DNA of 64,000 bases, from positions 32,183,812 to 32,247,811 of the forward strand of contig NC_091125.1 in the NCBI RefSeq assembly GCF_040183065.1, written 5' to 3'. Shown in pieces: positions 32,293 through 44,113 of this stretch. The first letter of the stretch is position 1; each line of letters begins with the position of its first letter. The DNA is from Periplaneta americana (lineage: Eukaryota > Arthropoda > Insecta > Blattodea > Blattidae). A program made the position numbers and the translations under genes. Below the pieces are notes generated by a model. The model did no database searches and was not told where the DNA came from. It saw nothing but the letters and a program-made list of their open reading frames with translations.

Positions 32293-33056
32293 GGCTAAAA
32301 CGAGCGTTGAGTGACTTATTTTCCTAACTTACGAGACATTACAAACGTTTCACGCTAGTTTGCAATGTTCCAGCGAGATAGAAATTCGGCAATTTTCATA
32401 CCTCAGGGAAGTGTGTAGAGGTAAGAAAATGGAATGTTGTGACAGGTTAGGTTAGTTTAGACTTTTATTATGTCTTACGTACTTGTCTGTGACAGGTTAG
32501 GTTAGTTTAGACTTTTATTATGTCTTACGTACTTATCTGTGACAGGTTAGGTTTGGTTAGTTTAGGATTTTAGTGACAGGTTAGGTTAGTTTAGACTTTT
32601 ATTAGGCTTTGCATATACGAAATTGTGACAGGTTAGGTTAGGATAGTTTAGGCTTTTGTTATGCCTTGTATAGGCGAATCTGTGACAAGTTAGGTTAGGT
32701 TAGTTTATGATTTTAATGAAGGTTAGGTTAGGTTAGTTTAGGCTTTATTACCCTCGTCAAGATGAAGGTGAAAGCGATTGAGTGTGGCGATCTTGAACAG
32801 GTAGTGATTTTTGTTTTCTATGTTGGCAGTTCAAGTGCGTCGGTGTCTACCATAATGGCGGGCTTGGAAAGAAAGTTACGTTGTGATATTTATGTGTTTA
32901 TTCTAGTATTATGTGCTCTAGTTTAGTGTTTTTCAGTGGCTATTGAATTAATAACAATTACCAATAAAATCCTTAAGTTTTAAAATCCATCTCCACAAAA
33001 AATCGGCAATTTTCTATTACTAAATCGGCGGAAGTCACTCAACGCTCGTTTCACCC
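32293..33056. mobile_element. TIR-bounded element carrying a TTAGG-rich minisatellite
   Basis: Left end GGCTAAAACGAGCGTTGAGT is matched by the inverse of 33031-33056 (GGGTGAAACGAGCGTTGAGT) over about 25 bp. About 325 bp inside (32438-32750) is an imperfect tandem repeat; the right part has no transposase. No convincing target duplication. Probably a non-autonomous DNA element. Confidence 0.6.
32438..32750 (+). repeat. Minisatellite with GGTTAGGTTAG cores
   Basis: Seven imperfect units of about 34-57 bp. The first two, about 50 bp each, differ at one base over most of their length: GTGACAGGTTAGGTTAGTTT followed by AGACTTTTATTATGTC. Each unit carries one to three TTAGG words, the common insect telomere repeat unit, but interspersed with other sequence, so this is not a telomere array. 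Confidence 0.85.
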
Positions 33057-34265
33057 AATATCGAAACTATTAAATTCGTTGTCGGTTAGGTAGCTGACTT
33101 TCTAGTTTTCGTCTAGAAATCGTAATTTCTTTTTCGCTCGTGAATTGCTCTTGTTCAGAGCTTTGTTGTTGTTGATGCATTAGTCGGTAAATCCATAATT
33201 TTGATGTCGAATACGTCTTTCCCCGCACCGAATACAGTCACCTGTTTCAGAATCCTTGGTGAAAAAAAGACATAATTTCAAACGTTTAGACGTAATTTAA
33301 CAAAATTAAGAGGCACCGCCGAATGCTAATGATATTAGTAGTTAGGCCATGAACAAATGTAACTTATGTGGCTACGCCCAATGTCGTTACCTCCTCTCGC
33401 TGCGTTCATGGAGGCGCAGAATCTACGTATAAATTTAGCCAATCCTTACAACCACTTTCTTTAAATCTTGGCATCGAGAGCAGCTATAGGCATCTCATCG
33501 CGAGGTCCGCAATATTAAAGTGATAGGTACTAGATATTTTTGAGTGAGTCATATTGAAAATATATTGCATGCCCTTCGTTAATTGTTTCTCTTATTGTAG
33601 AGCCGTATTCTCAGTTTTGAAATCAAAATACAAATACAACCTCTAAACCGATACAACTGAAGTTTCTTTCCCGATACTGGATGACGTTTTCAGCGTGCTG
33701 GTGTATCACTGATACAGCGCAGGATTTTTTCACAATATTTTCTTCTGACGCTTTACAATGACTAGGAAAGAGGCTTTTAGTAACTGAAGAAGAAAATGAA
33801 GGTTTTAGTTTAAGTTTTATATTAATAATTTTACATAAATAAACATTACATTTTGTAAGTGAAATTGGATTTGCACGTGAACCTTAATTTGAGTAATTAT
33901 GAAATATGAAATTATCCTAACATTTAAATAACCAATTATTTCAGACACAAGGTGTAATATTCATAATTAAAGCAGTTCTTCTAACCAGCGGGGTTAGAAT
34001 TAAATAAATCTTAAATTACAGTTCTGTATGAAAGCTCTTCTTGTGGCTGTCCAAAGACAGATACTGTCACTAATAACGCAGGCTACGTAAAGTTATTGAT
34101 AAATAATTTGATTATTTTTATTGATGATGGGGTTAATCTTTAGATCTTTGAAACAATTTGAAACATTACAGTCCACATAGACAAATTGATAAGTTTGGTC
34201 TTGCATCTCTTCCTCACGACGCACACAAAACCATAAGTCATCTACAAGAACAATAAGTACTACTC
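33057..34265. other. AT-rich DNA, no feature recognised
   Basis: A slightly GC-richer patch at 33370-33420; otherwise ordinary. No gene supported. Confidence 0.5.
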
Positions 34266-34373
34266 GTCTGTTATAATCGACCGGCGTTGATTCGACGAAC
34301 TAGCAGAGTGCGTCATCCCCCTCCGCGAAAGCTTTAATCCCTAAAATGCCCCGCGCTCCATAATGACCTAAGA

Positions 34374-35392
34374 CAGAGGTGCATATTCAAGCCCGAACAG
34401 GCTGAAGCACTCGGCGGGCAGATTGCTTTTCGCGCTAGTTAACTTTCTTCCCCTACAAGAACGCATCTAAAGAGGGGTAGCTGTCCAAAGGTTGTCCATG
34501 CATAAGTTAAGTAGAGCAGCGAACAATAGAAAAAGGAGGAGACATACTGTCCTTAATGTGTGGAAAACATTGCATTATTATTTAAAAATTCAGTATTCAC
34601 AGACACTAAATGGAAATGATTGAACATAAATTAGAGTTCTTCGGTCGCTTTTATTCCGCAGATCGAGGATTTTTGCCTCCAGAGTTGCAGCTAAAATTAT
34701 TTGATCTTTCACATACTGCATTCCTGAAATGTACGTACAATGATAAGGACCTCTTTAGCTTTTACAATTCCTTAAACTACGAATTGTGTCCGAGGATTCG
34801 TAAATTTGCAGCGAAAATTAGTTTATTATGATTTTCAGCAGCACATATGTATGTACCGGCAGGTTTCCATCAACCTAACAAAGCCAAGATTAAAGGCCAA
34901 ACCATTCGATCATGATAAATGTCCTATGCTTACATTTTTCTTCTTTAAATAACATTTTGCTGGTGTGAGGCGGAAATTGAAAAGATTCTGGCGAAAGTTT
35001 GTCTTAATATCGATAACAGTATTGCTGTTATGACGTGAGGGATGTAATACTTCAGCAGTTTCGAAAGTTGTGCACGTGAACACAGTTTTTTTTTTTCAAG
35101 TTATTGATTTGGTATTGTAATGTATAGTACAAGGAACATTTTGTTAGTTACTAAAAATCATACATATATAAATAACATTTCTGCTGTGAAATAATAAAAT
35201 GGTATTTCATTTATTAAAAACTTGTAAACAAAAGTAGGGCTATAAAGAGTTATTGAATCTCGACTTCATAATATTCATTTTGTTCAACCTCGTCTTTTGG
35301 TCGCTCCTATTTGTTACAGCATATTATATTGCTGACCGGTAGCATGCGTCAGAATTCAAGGTCGTTCCCTTGTTATTTCTTGTGCATCTCTG
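34374..35392 (+). mobile_element. hAT element remnant, 1019 bp, with target duplication
   Basis: Ends CAGAGGTGCATATTCAAG and, inverted, CAGAGATGCACAAGAAATA. Flanking 8-mers ACCTAAGA (34366-34373) and GCCTAAGA (35393-35400) differ at one base. It carries a hAT transposase C-terminal fragment. The flanks on either side together form one copy of the dispersed repeat also seen at 30098. Confidence 0.8.
34610..34925 (+). pseudogene. hAT transposase fragment (decayed)
   Basis: The frame reads LPPELQLKLFDLSHTAFLK, FSFYNSLNYELCPRIRKFAAK and ISLL, then stops. Continuing in another frame gives IFSSTYVC. The order EELQxxxxDL, FY, YPxLRxxAxKI, (M/L)FxSTYVCEQ is that of GTF2IRD2/ZMYM-type hAT proteins just before and at the dimerisation motif. 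The catalytic N-terminal two thirds are missing, and at least one stop and one frameshift are present. Confidence 0.7.
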
Positions 35393-35559
35393 GCCTAAGA
35401 TGTCTTATATACGACATCAGCGCTCAGTGGTCATGTGACATTGAACAATCTTGTAGCAGAGATCTAAACTATGACTACAGCGGAATAATTGCTCCGAATC
35501 TTAAACGTCTGAAATGCAAAATGTTGTTCCTTTTAATTCAGATCAATAAGTGAAACGTT

Positions 35560-36317
35560 AGAGGCCTATAGGCATTTCCTTATTGAAGTAAAAACAAGCT
35601 TCTGTTCTTCGTGAAAATAAGAAAAAAGTCTCATTATTGAATAATATATACTTCAGCTTAACTTTCTTGTCTAAATAATTTAGTGCCTCGAAATTACTAA
35701 CTGCCAAAATATGTAACAAGTATTGATGAGAGCATCCATCTTCCCAAGCTACGCGTTCTCATATTCACTCTTCTTCATTATCGATTCTCTTGTGTGACTT
35801 TCCCCGCACGCACCCTACGCAATTCACAGACTTCGGATAGCTTCTGTTACGGCTCCATTTTCTCTAATCTCTATCCCTTTCATATATTGCACTCCTTTCC
35901 GTTATCATCATCATCATCATCATCCGTTCGCGCTTATTCGTTCATTCCTATTATCCTCTTGTCTTGCCGTTCCGTCTGTGTATCCATTCATTCACATATT
36001 TGTTCGACATTGCATACCTCCTTCCGTCCATCCATTCTTTCATCCGCCCATCAATGTATCCATAATGCATTTAATTCCTACTCTCATTTCCTAATTGATG
36101 AGAATAATGTAGCGAGGTTCTTAGCAAACATAACGACTGTAAAGCAGGTTTCATCCGATTCCTTTGGATTTTCTGCCAATTTTATTCTATCCTTGCTCTA
36201 ACAGATCTATTTTCTTATCAACTATCGTCTGTGAGTAATTTCGTAATGTAAACAAAGCATGACTCAAATAATTAATTATAAAAGTTTCTTTCATCCCTTT
36301 TCCTCTATATGCTATTC
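35560..36317. other. AT-rich DNA with a short (ATC)n
   Basis: A 135-codon frame (35794-36201) spans an ATC triplet run (about 35905-35924) and is Ser/Phe-rich without motifs. Not called. Confidence 0.5.
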
Positions 36318-36325
36318 ATATAGGC

Positions 36326-37761
36326 CAGGCATGTCAAAACCCTGCAAATTGTGCAGTCGCGCACATTGTGCATTTGTCTCTGTGCGATGTGCAGTTCCTT
36401 TTCCCCTACCTGGAGGGAGTGAATCGGCTTGGAGGGGAACGCGACAGGGCTGTACATTACCTGCAGTAGCAGAACAGCTTTGGTTTCAGTAACGCAGATC
36501 AGTACGGGTGTGCTCATGGAGTTGTGATTGTAAATGCGTTATGAAAAATAAAGTGAGGAGTCCACAGATATAACGAAGAAGAGAAATCACGAATCATATA
36601 ACGTAACTGTTATGATGTTTTGCTCAGCCAACAGTAATTATTTTAAAAAGAAAGCTTTCATCATAATATCATGTGGACCTAATAGTAATGTGAGAATTTA
36701 AATCAGATTAGTAAAGTTCTCAAAATATGATATTCACCAGCTCTTATTTCTTAATTAATGCTCTCACGGCAAGACAAACATGACAGTGATGTTGTTTTAG
36801 AGTCTGTACTAACACAGCCATCAATGGTTAGACGACTTACAACTTTTATTCGATAAGCTGATAAGTGATGAGAATATTGAGTGAAGAATACGTGTGAGGG
36901 TCTTGAGGTTGTAAGGGAGCGAAGAAAGCAACTATTTGTAAGGCGGAAAATTTTTCTGGAAAAATAATACTGTACATAATGGCGAATTTTCCATCTCACG
37001 TTACTATATTAGCTTAATAAACTTACGTTAATAAATCTTTAAACCTGACATAAAGAAAATGTCCTCGCTTCACAGCTTGTGAAGTACTCTTTTAACTCAA
37101 TTCAGTAACGCTCCCAACTTGCTGATACTTGCTCTCAACGTTTTCCAAATAAACTATATATAAATTTAAATTCAAGCTTGATTCATCCAATTTATTAATA
37201 ATGTGAATTTATATTAATATACAGCAAGGAAATGATTCCAGTGTAAAAGCCTCACAATGTCCTATTGCATGCAATTGGGAGTAAAATATTTTCTTTGACA
37301 TTTGCACACCAATGGTCCCAATAATGCTTGGGTAACAATGAAAGAGTATTACTTTGAAATAATCAGTACCTACTACGTAAAATGAAATACTGTGTTCGTT
37401 TTTTGTTGTTTCGAAATTACTGCAATATTTATATTTTCTTCAAATACTGTATACAAATCATGTAAATAAATGATTCTTTACAAACGACTGCTTTTTGAAT
37501 TGTAACTAGGCTAAGTCTATTGTTTCTTGTGTTACAATTATTGTCAAATATAGACATTGACAATAATTGTGTTTTTCCCTTCCGTTAAGTGTGTTTATAA
37601 TGTCCAAATGTCAATTTCATTGAACACTAGAAGCGCAGAATAGATCCTTGTACATCCCTCCCGCTAAGAACTGGTAAGAGCAACACGTGAATGACGCAAT
37701 CTGCACAGACCGGCGTGCGCACATACACTGCACTTTCAGTGTCTGATTTCTGACATGCCTG
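36326..37761. mobile_element. hAT element, 1436 bp, perfect 8-bp target duplication
   Basis: Ends CAGGCATGTCAAAAC and, inverted, CAGGCATGTCAGAAA. ATATAGGC is duplicated exactly at 36318-36325 and 37762-37769. The subterminal regions are GC-rich with CGCGCAC and TGTGCAG words. The interior has only short frames (for example 36751-36999, minus) without a recognisable transposase motif, so it is non-autonomous or badly decayed. Confidence 0.85.
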
Positions 37762-37769
37762 ATATAGGC

Positions 37770-39595
37770 TATTCATATGGAACGTAAAGAATGGAATGTG
37801 TAATAAGTTTAGTAGGATTCAGTATCAAATTTTACATGCAGCAAGAAAAACATATTTGAACAAAATATAGATTTTTTAATCAACAAACATATCTTGAAGA
37901 AGTTGTAGATTTCCAAAACTGCCTCTTCCTGTATTGTTCAGATCTTACTTCTTCAGCAATGAAGTAGCAGAATTCGAAAACTGAAATTCGATTATTATCA
38001 CTTGTAAGAAGAATTAAAATATATTCGGAACTGTTTGTCGTAATATGCAATATATTGTCAGTTCATCAACAATGAGTCAACATTTTCAGAAAGACAAGAA
38101 GAGAATTGCTGAAATCAGTTTAGTCTCCCATTTGAATACTATCATACAGTACCTCCCTAAAAATGTGTTCAGTTCGGTGCAGTAAATGTGAAATGAGAGC
38201 AAGACAGAATGGTAGTTCCATTATTAACAGCTGAACTATTATTTTGTTACCAACATCATCTACTTGTCCATTACGTTCATTCTGTATGCCAAACTTAATC
38301 TTATTCTTTTGAGAGTGTGAGAAGTTAAGCAAGTTAAACAATCAAGGACAAACGTTCGATAATATTTTATGTGATACATGTAAGTATAGACAGCAGCTTC
38401 GATTTTGACAAATAGCACTAAAAATTAATTGGAATAATTTATCCTCACTATAAATCGTAAAGATTTTACATATTTTATATATGTTTTTAATGATATAATG
38501 TTTTCACATCAAAAGGTATTCAAGAAAAACTTTCTTGAAAGATTCACGGTAATTTTTCACAAATCATATTTCCCAATGCAATATTCTTCCCATACTGATT
38601 GTTCCCAAAAATAATTTTCTCAATCCAAAATTCCCAAGCGCTTTTTTTCCAATCCAATTTTCGTACATTTTTTCAGTCCATATTTCCCAATCCCCCAAAA
38701 AATTATTTACATTGAAATCAATATACAATAATTATAAAGTGAAGTTGTATAGTATAGTTCTGAGATAACCTAATATTCTGCCATCTTCTATTATGTTGGA
38801 TATTGCAAGACGATAGATATTATGCGATTTCTACATCACTCCACAGTTTCCTTTATCTGCTCTGGTCAAGAGTTATATAGCTGAAAAATGTTAGTTAGTT
38901 CTAAATAATGTTTGTAACTTAACCTATAACCTTTATTTATGTTTTCATTCAATTAAAATTTCAAGTTTTTTCATATGTCTAGCATAGTGAAACACTTTTT
39001 ATTACGTTACGTTTGCTATATTTTTATATTTCGTATTCTGAAGATATTATCAATATTCATTGCAATTGTATGTCATATTTGCGATAAACAATGGACTTAA
39101 AACTTCAATATTGCAATTTATATTCTAAAACATGGAGTTATATTTACGCTGAATTAATCAAATACTCCGTATAGGTATTACAACAAAATAAATTCCAGAT
39201 CTCATTTGAGTCATTGTTAACTTAAATTTTATACTTAATGTGCTAAAATATTCTCGTTGAATAATTATTTTAAATTTATTTTAATTGTGTTTTAATTTAT
39301 AGGTATGTAAATTTCTACTATAGCTTCTGCTTGGATTTAGTAACATTATTTAACTGCATAATATAATGAACAGTACTCAGTGTTAAAAAAAAACAAAAGG
39401 AAAATGCATGAAAGATTCTTTAAGTAATTGTAAACTTTGAGAGACTTTTAAGGGAACGATCTACTCAGTTTTGGCTAATTTTGGTCATTTTTTTTAAGTG
39501 GTGCCAAAATCTATTCCTGAGGAATACTGTAGTGATATTTAATTGTCATATCTTTATCAGTCTAATATCGAACTCGGCGAAGATTGTCTTGCGAA
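37770..39595. other. AT-rich DNA, no feature recognised
   Basis: About 38530-38700 repeats TTCCCAAT-like words irregularly. No gene or element boundary is supported. Confidence 0.5.
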
Positions 39596-39618
39596 TACTG
39601 AATCTAGTTTATATTCTA

Positions 39619-40815
39619 AAATGGAAGAACAGTTGAAAGAAGAGCAGTTTGGCTTCAGGGAGGGAAAAGGTACGTGAGATGCAATTGGACTACTACGAAC
39701 AATCGGCGAAAGATATCTACAGTAGTGAAGAATAAAGAAGTGTCTGTAGTATTTGTGGACATAGAAAAGGCTTTTGATAGAGTTGATTGGAATAAACTGA
39801 TGGGTATTCTAAGGAAAAGTGATGTGAATTGGAAAGAGACAAGACTGTTCAGAAATCTTTATACGACAGAACGAGTGAAAGTCAGGATAGGAGACGAAAT
39901 GTCAGAAGGAAAAGAAATTGGGAGAGAACTACGTCAAGGATGTCCTTTATCACCTACTCTGTTCAACATCTACTTGGAGGATTTAGTAAAGAACTATTTT
40001 CAGAACATAGGAGGAGTGACAGTAGGAGGAAGGAGAATAAAGTGCATAAGATTTGCTGATGGTATGGTGTTGTTAGCAGAAAAGGAAATGATACTAAGGG
40101 ATATGCTACTGGAGCTAAATGACAGCTGTGAGCAGTATGGAATGAAGATAAATGCAAATAAGATGAAGACAAACTTGCGAATTCTAAATGAAGCAGTAGA
40201 CTCAAGTGGACAGCTTCAAATACTTGGAGTGTACTACAAGCAGTAATATGAGCTGCTGCGAGGAAGTGAAAAGATGCATAGCAATGGCCAAGGAAGCTTT
40301 TAATAGAAAAAGGAGCATCTTCTGCGGACCTCTGGAAAAAGAATTAAGGAAGAGACTATTGAAGTGCTTTGTATGGAGTGTGGTATTTAATGGGGAATAA
40401 ACATGGACATTACGACGAAGTGAAGAGAAGCGAATAGAAGCATTTGAAATGTGGATATGGAGAAGAATGGAACGTGTGAAGTGGACAGACAGAATAAGAA
40501 ATGAAGCTGTGTTGGAAAGAGTGGGTGAAGAAATAATGATGCTGAAACTGATCAGGAAGAGGAAAAGAAACTGGTTGGGTCACTAGCTGAGAAGAAACTG
40601 TCTACTGAAGGATGCACTGGAAAGAATGGTGAACGGGAGAAGAATTCGGGGTAGAAGCAGATATCAGATGATAGACGACATTAAGATAGGTCTATATTAA
40701 TCATATGAAGTAACAAAGAGGAAGGCAGAAAATAGGAAATACTAGAGAAAGCTGGGTTTGCAGTGAAAGACCTGCCCTTGGGCAGAACACTAAATGAATG
40801 AATGAATGAGTCTTT
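39619..40815 (+). pseudogene. LINE reverse transcriptase C-terminal half, inactive
   Basis: Begins in frame EEQFGFREGKGT, then a TGA at 39675-39677, then DAIGLLRTIGERYLQ. A shifted frame gives VFVDIEKAFDRVDW, RQGCPLSPTLFNIYLEDL and IKCIRFADGMVLLA. The RT catalytic box normally FADD reads FADG because codon 40061-40063 is GGT, removing one of the metal-binding aspartates. Downstream, shifted again, come RCIAMAKEAFNRK, RIEAFEMWIWRRMERVKW and GRSRYQMIDDIK. It ends with CCTTGGGCAGAACACTAAATG and an (AATG)n tail. 5'-truncated: no endonuclease or ORF1. Copies of its 3' end lie at 22870 and, in part, near 45000. Confidence 0.9.
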
Positions 40816-41718
40816 ATTCTAAATTAAAAATTAAATTTGTCCCATATAAGTGGTTATTATATTCAGAAAGAATATTGTAAATTTTAAAGTGATTTAACAG
40901 CAAAATCATATTTTCTTACATTTTGACTTACTCTAAATAAGATATCTCCTAAATGACTGACTATAGCTAGAGTAAAGAAACTTTGCACACATCCACAAGT
41001 ATGTTGAATGGAATGCTGCATTCATTTACACGTATGATGATTATTATGAAGAATACTATGATTTTTAATTATTAGGCAGTGAAAATTGGAAAAAAAAAAA
41101 AATCAAATGTTAAGCTATTTTTTTAAGTTGAATTATATTTACCAGGTTAAAACCAAAGGATAATTTCGTTATAAGGATACTTAGATTCATTTTACTTTTA
41201 TGGAATTTATTATTTTTATGTGAGGCCTAGATCAGTGTTTACTGAATATTGAAATTCGTTTTAAATAAAAATACTTCTAAAAATTCTGGGCGCTTTTTCG
41301 TCATAATAAAAACTTGAAAAGAAAATTGTGCGCATATGTTTTAACAATATCTGTGTCATGTAAAATTTTGAAGAAAATTAAACGAAAATTGTATAAATTA
41401 TAAAAACTCAATAGCGTGTCACATTAAAGCCAAAGTAGTTTTTGTAAATGATATTCTGTTTACCCTCCTGTGTATGTATATGCTGTAGAATAATATTATT
41501 ATATAAATACCTGTTTCAAATGCAGAGGAGTGTTGACCGGTTCGAATAGAGAAGCACCGAGTGGTTGTTTTCAGCGCATGGGCACTCTTCACCAAAAAGC
41601 ATTAGGTCTACTACTAGCCTTATAGGTCGAAAGATAACATCCTGAAAATTGAAAGTAAGCAGTTCCGTTAAGAAAAATCAAATCTCATATCGATGTTCCA
41701 GTATACCATTTGTTTTAA
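40816..41718. other. AT-rich DNA, no feature recognised
   Basis: No coding frame or repeat boundary recognised. Confidence 0.5.
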
Positions 41719-42865
41719 TCTATACTAATAATAAATCTGTAGCCGAAATTTTTCTGGTAATTTTCGATTTTCCAAAAATAATTGGTCCTAACATATATAA
41801 TTAACCACCCTGAAACCGAAAGTCGCTTTTTTGAAATTTTTGTTTGTATGTCTGTCTGTGTGTCTATATGTTTGTTTGTTACCTTTTCACGCGATAATGG
41901 CTGAACGGATTTCGATGAAAATTGGAATATAAATTATGTTCGTTGTAACTTAGATTTTAGGCTATATGGCATTCAAAATAAATTATTTAAAAGGGGGGTT
42001 ATAAGGGGGCCTGAATTAAATAAATCGAAATATCTCGCTTATTATTGATTTTTGTGAAAAATGTTACATAACAAAAGTTTCTTTAAAAATAATTTTCGAT
42101 AAGTTTTATGCCTTGCACAATTTTGATAGGACTGATATTTAATGAGATAAATGAGTTTTAAAATTAAAATAACTGCCATCTAAGGCCGTATAATGAAATA
42201 AAAAACAAATGACTTGGTCTATAAGGGGCCTTGGACAGCAACAATCGAAAGCTATGAAAGATAGACTACAGAGAATGTTTCTGTGTTTGTATGACGTAAT
42301 ATCGGAAGCTAAATTAACCGATTTCTATAATTAATTATTATTTCACCATTGGAAAGTGTAGTTTCTCTAGATGGACATAATGCTATAATGTTATTACAGT
42401 AACTTCTGATATAATATAATATAATATAATATAATATGTAATATTATATAATATAATTTAAGTTATTTGAAGGGTTCAGAACCATAGTGGGCCAAGCGCC
42501 ATTTACTGAATACGTACAAAACAAGGGTTAAAATTAAGTTATTACAATAAATCAATGGAAAACTATAACAAGTAAAATAAAATATACACATTAAATCTAA
42601 ATGATGTCAATCTTCATTAAACTATGGTTGCATGTAATAAAAATTAAGAAACATGTTAAAGGAATTGTCATTGCACCAAATGAGTGTCTCTGGACCAAAA
42701 TGATCCATTTTAATTATTTGGATGCAATTTAAATTAACTAACATATTAAACGATTTATCCTACTATCAAACACGAATGTTCCCTGGATCAAATGTCCTAT
42801 TTTAATTATGTAATTACTTTATATTTATTTCTAACGGGTGCAGCAGAGCGCACGGGTACGGCTAG
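41719..42865 (+). mobile_element. Non-autonomous Helitron, 1147 bp
   Basis: The 5' end TCTATACTAATAATAAATCT follows an A. The 3' end reads GGGTGCAGCAGAGCGCACGG followed by GTACGGCTAG and then T. The terminal CTAG, the hairpin-forming GC-rich stretch just before it, the 5' TC, insertion between A and T, and absence of TIRs or target duplication are the Helitron signature. Subterminal GATAATGGCTGAACGGATTT is typical of insect Helitrons. Contains (TATAA)n at 42413-42440. No Rep/helicase frame. Confidence 0.85.
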
Positions 42866-43800
42866 TATTTTTATAAGTATTTGAAGGAAATCAGTTTTCA
42901 GAATGTTTCTGGTGTTTGGCCTTCCAGAAAACATCACTGCAAAGGGTTTTCTTCACTATAACAGCAATACATAATAAAATCAGGTTTAGAAAATGAGACT
43001 AGAAAAGGCTTGTGTGTGTTCAATCTCTAGCATGACATTCAAAATTGATTTAAGTTACAAAAAATAACTGAACATTCAAAACATGTCACAGACTTAAGCC
43101 TATTTCAGTGCGGATTATACATTCCGGTTCTTGGAATTTAACTATGATTTTTTTCCCCACAAATCCGAATAAAATTGAGAGTGTAAGCACATGGAAACGC
43201 TGGATGAAATCGTTCGAAAATGGTTGTAGTATTATAGTTGTTATTTATACTCATGGCTAGCGTCGTCGGCAACCGCTTCCTCCTCACAGGAAGCTGTTTG
43301 TCCGCACAATATAATATTAAGCTCCTCTTTATGTTTTAAATACCACAAACAACCACAAGGGAAAAACGCGGGCAAATTAATTCCCCTTCTGCCCCCTCCC
43401 TTCCACAATGTTCAAATCCTCAGCTTAGCGAAGTTAAACCCATCATGAAAAGAGACTAGATATAAGCGGATTATTCTGCTATCTGTGCTGTGGCGGCCAT
43501 TTTTCTTCTCTCTCGATTAATTTTACCTGTGTTCATTTCTGCCATACGAAGCCAATACGATTTAACTGATCCATTCAGTATTATGTTTCGTATTGCGTTC
43601 GGTGGTATTTGAAAATACTTTGCATTCGTGTCGATATGCGGAATAGGTCCACTCTAAGCAGAACGATAAATATTATAATATATTCAGTATAATATACCAC
43701 TATGGCAGCAGAATGCAGATGCAATACTCAGATGAATTGCTACAGATTGATGATAGAGCATTCAGCATACCTTTCTATACCTTCATAGTACTGCAGTTTG
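42866..43800. other. Unassigned DNA
   Basis: No recognised feature; slightly GC-richer near 43250-43500. Confidence 0.5.
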
Positions 43801-43806
43801 AATTAA

Positions 43807-44070
43807 TAGCCACCGGTTTAGGTCAGGTGATAAGCGCGCTTGGATGCTGTTCCAGGGTTACGCTAGGGCGTGAGACCGATTTCCAGCTTAGGCTCATTGC
43901 CTGGTTGGGATTTTCCGAGATTTTCCTCACTGTAAGATGCATTTCTGGTAATTACATGACGAATTATCGGTCTCATTCACCAAATACCATCTCGCTATCA
44001 CCAAATTCCATTGACTCTAAAATAACCCAGTAGTTGATACAGTGTCGCTAAATAACCTACTAAAGAAAAA
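43807..44070 (+). mobile_element. SINE family 2, diverged
   Basis: GCCACCGGTTTAGGTCAGGT, TGCCTGGTTGGGATTTTCC, ACCATCTCGCTATCACC and GTAGTTGATACAGTGTCGCT follow the family order seen at 6743 and 61457. The B box is damaged. The reading frame across it is spurious. Confidence 0.75.
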
Positions 44071-44113
44071 TGAAATTTAAGAGTGTGATTGTATAAAACT
44101 GATTTAAGACGCA

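Noticed and set aside
32438-32750. CRISPR-like or telomere array
   Set aside because: Units vary from about 34 to 57 bp, have no constant repeat with unique spacers, and TTAGG words are scattered. It is a minisatellite in a eukaryotic genome.
35794-36201. 135-codon Ser/Phe-rich frame
   Set aside because: Crosses an ATC microsatellite, no domain, no supporting context.
43713-44033. 106-codon open frame
   Set aside because: Mostly the SINE family 2 copy translated in one frame.
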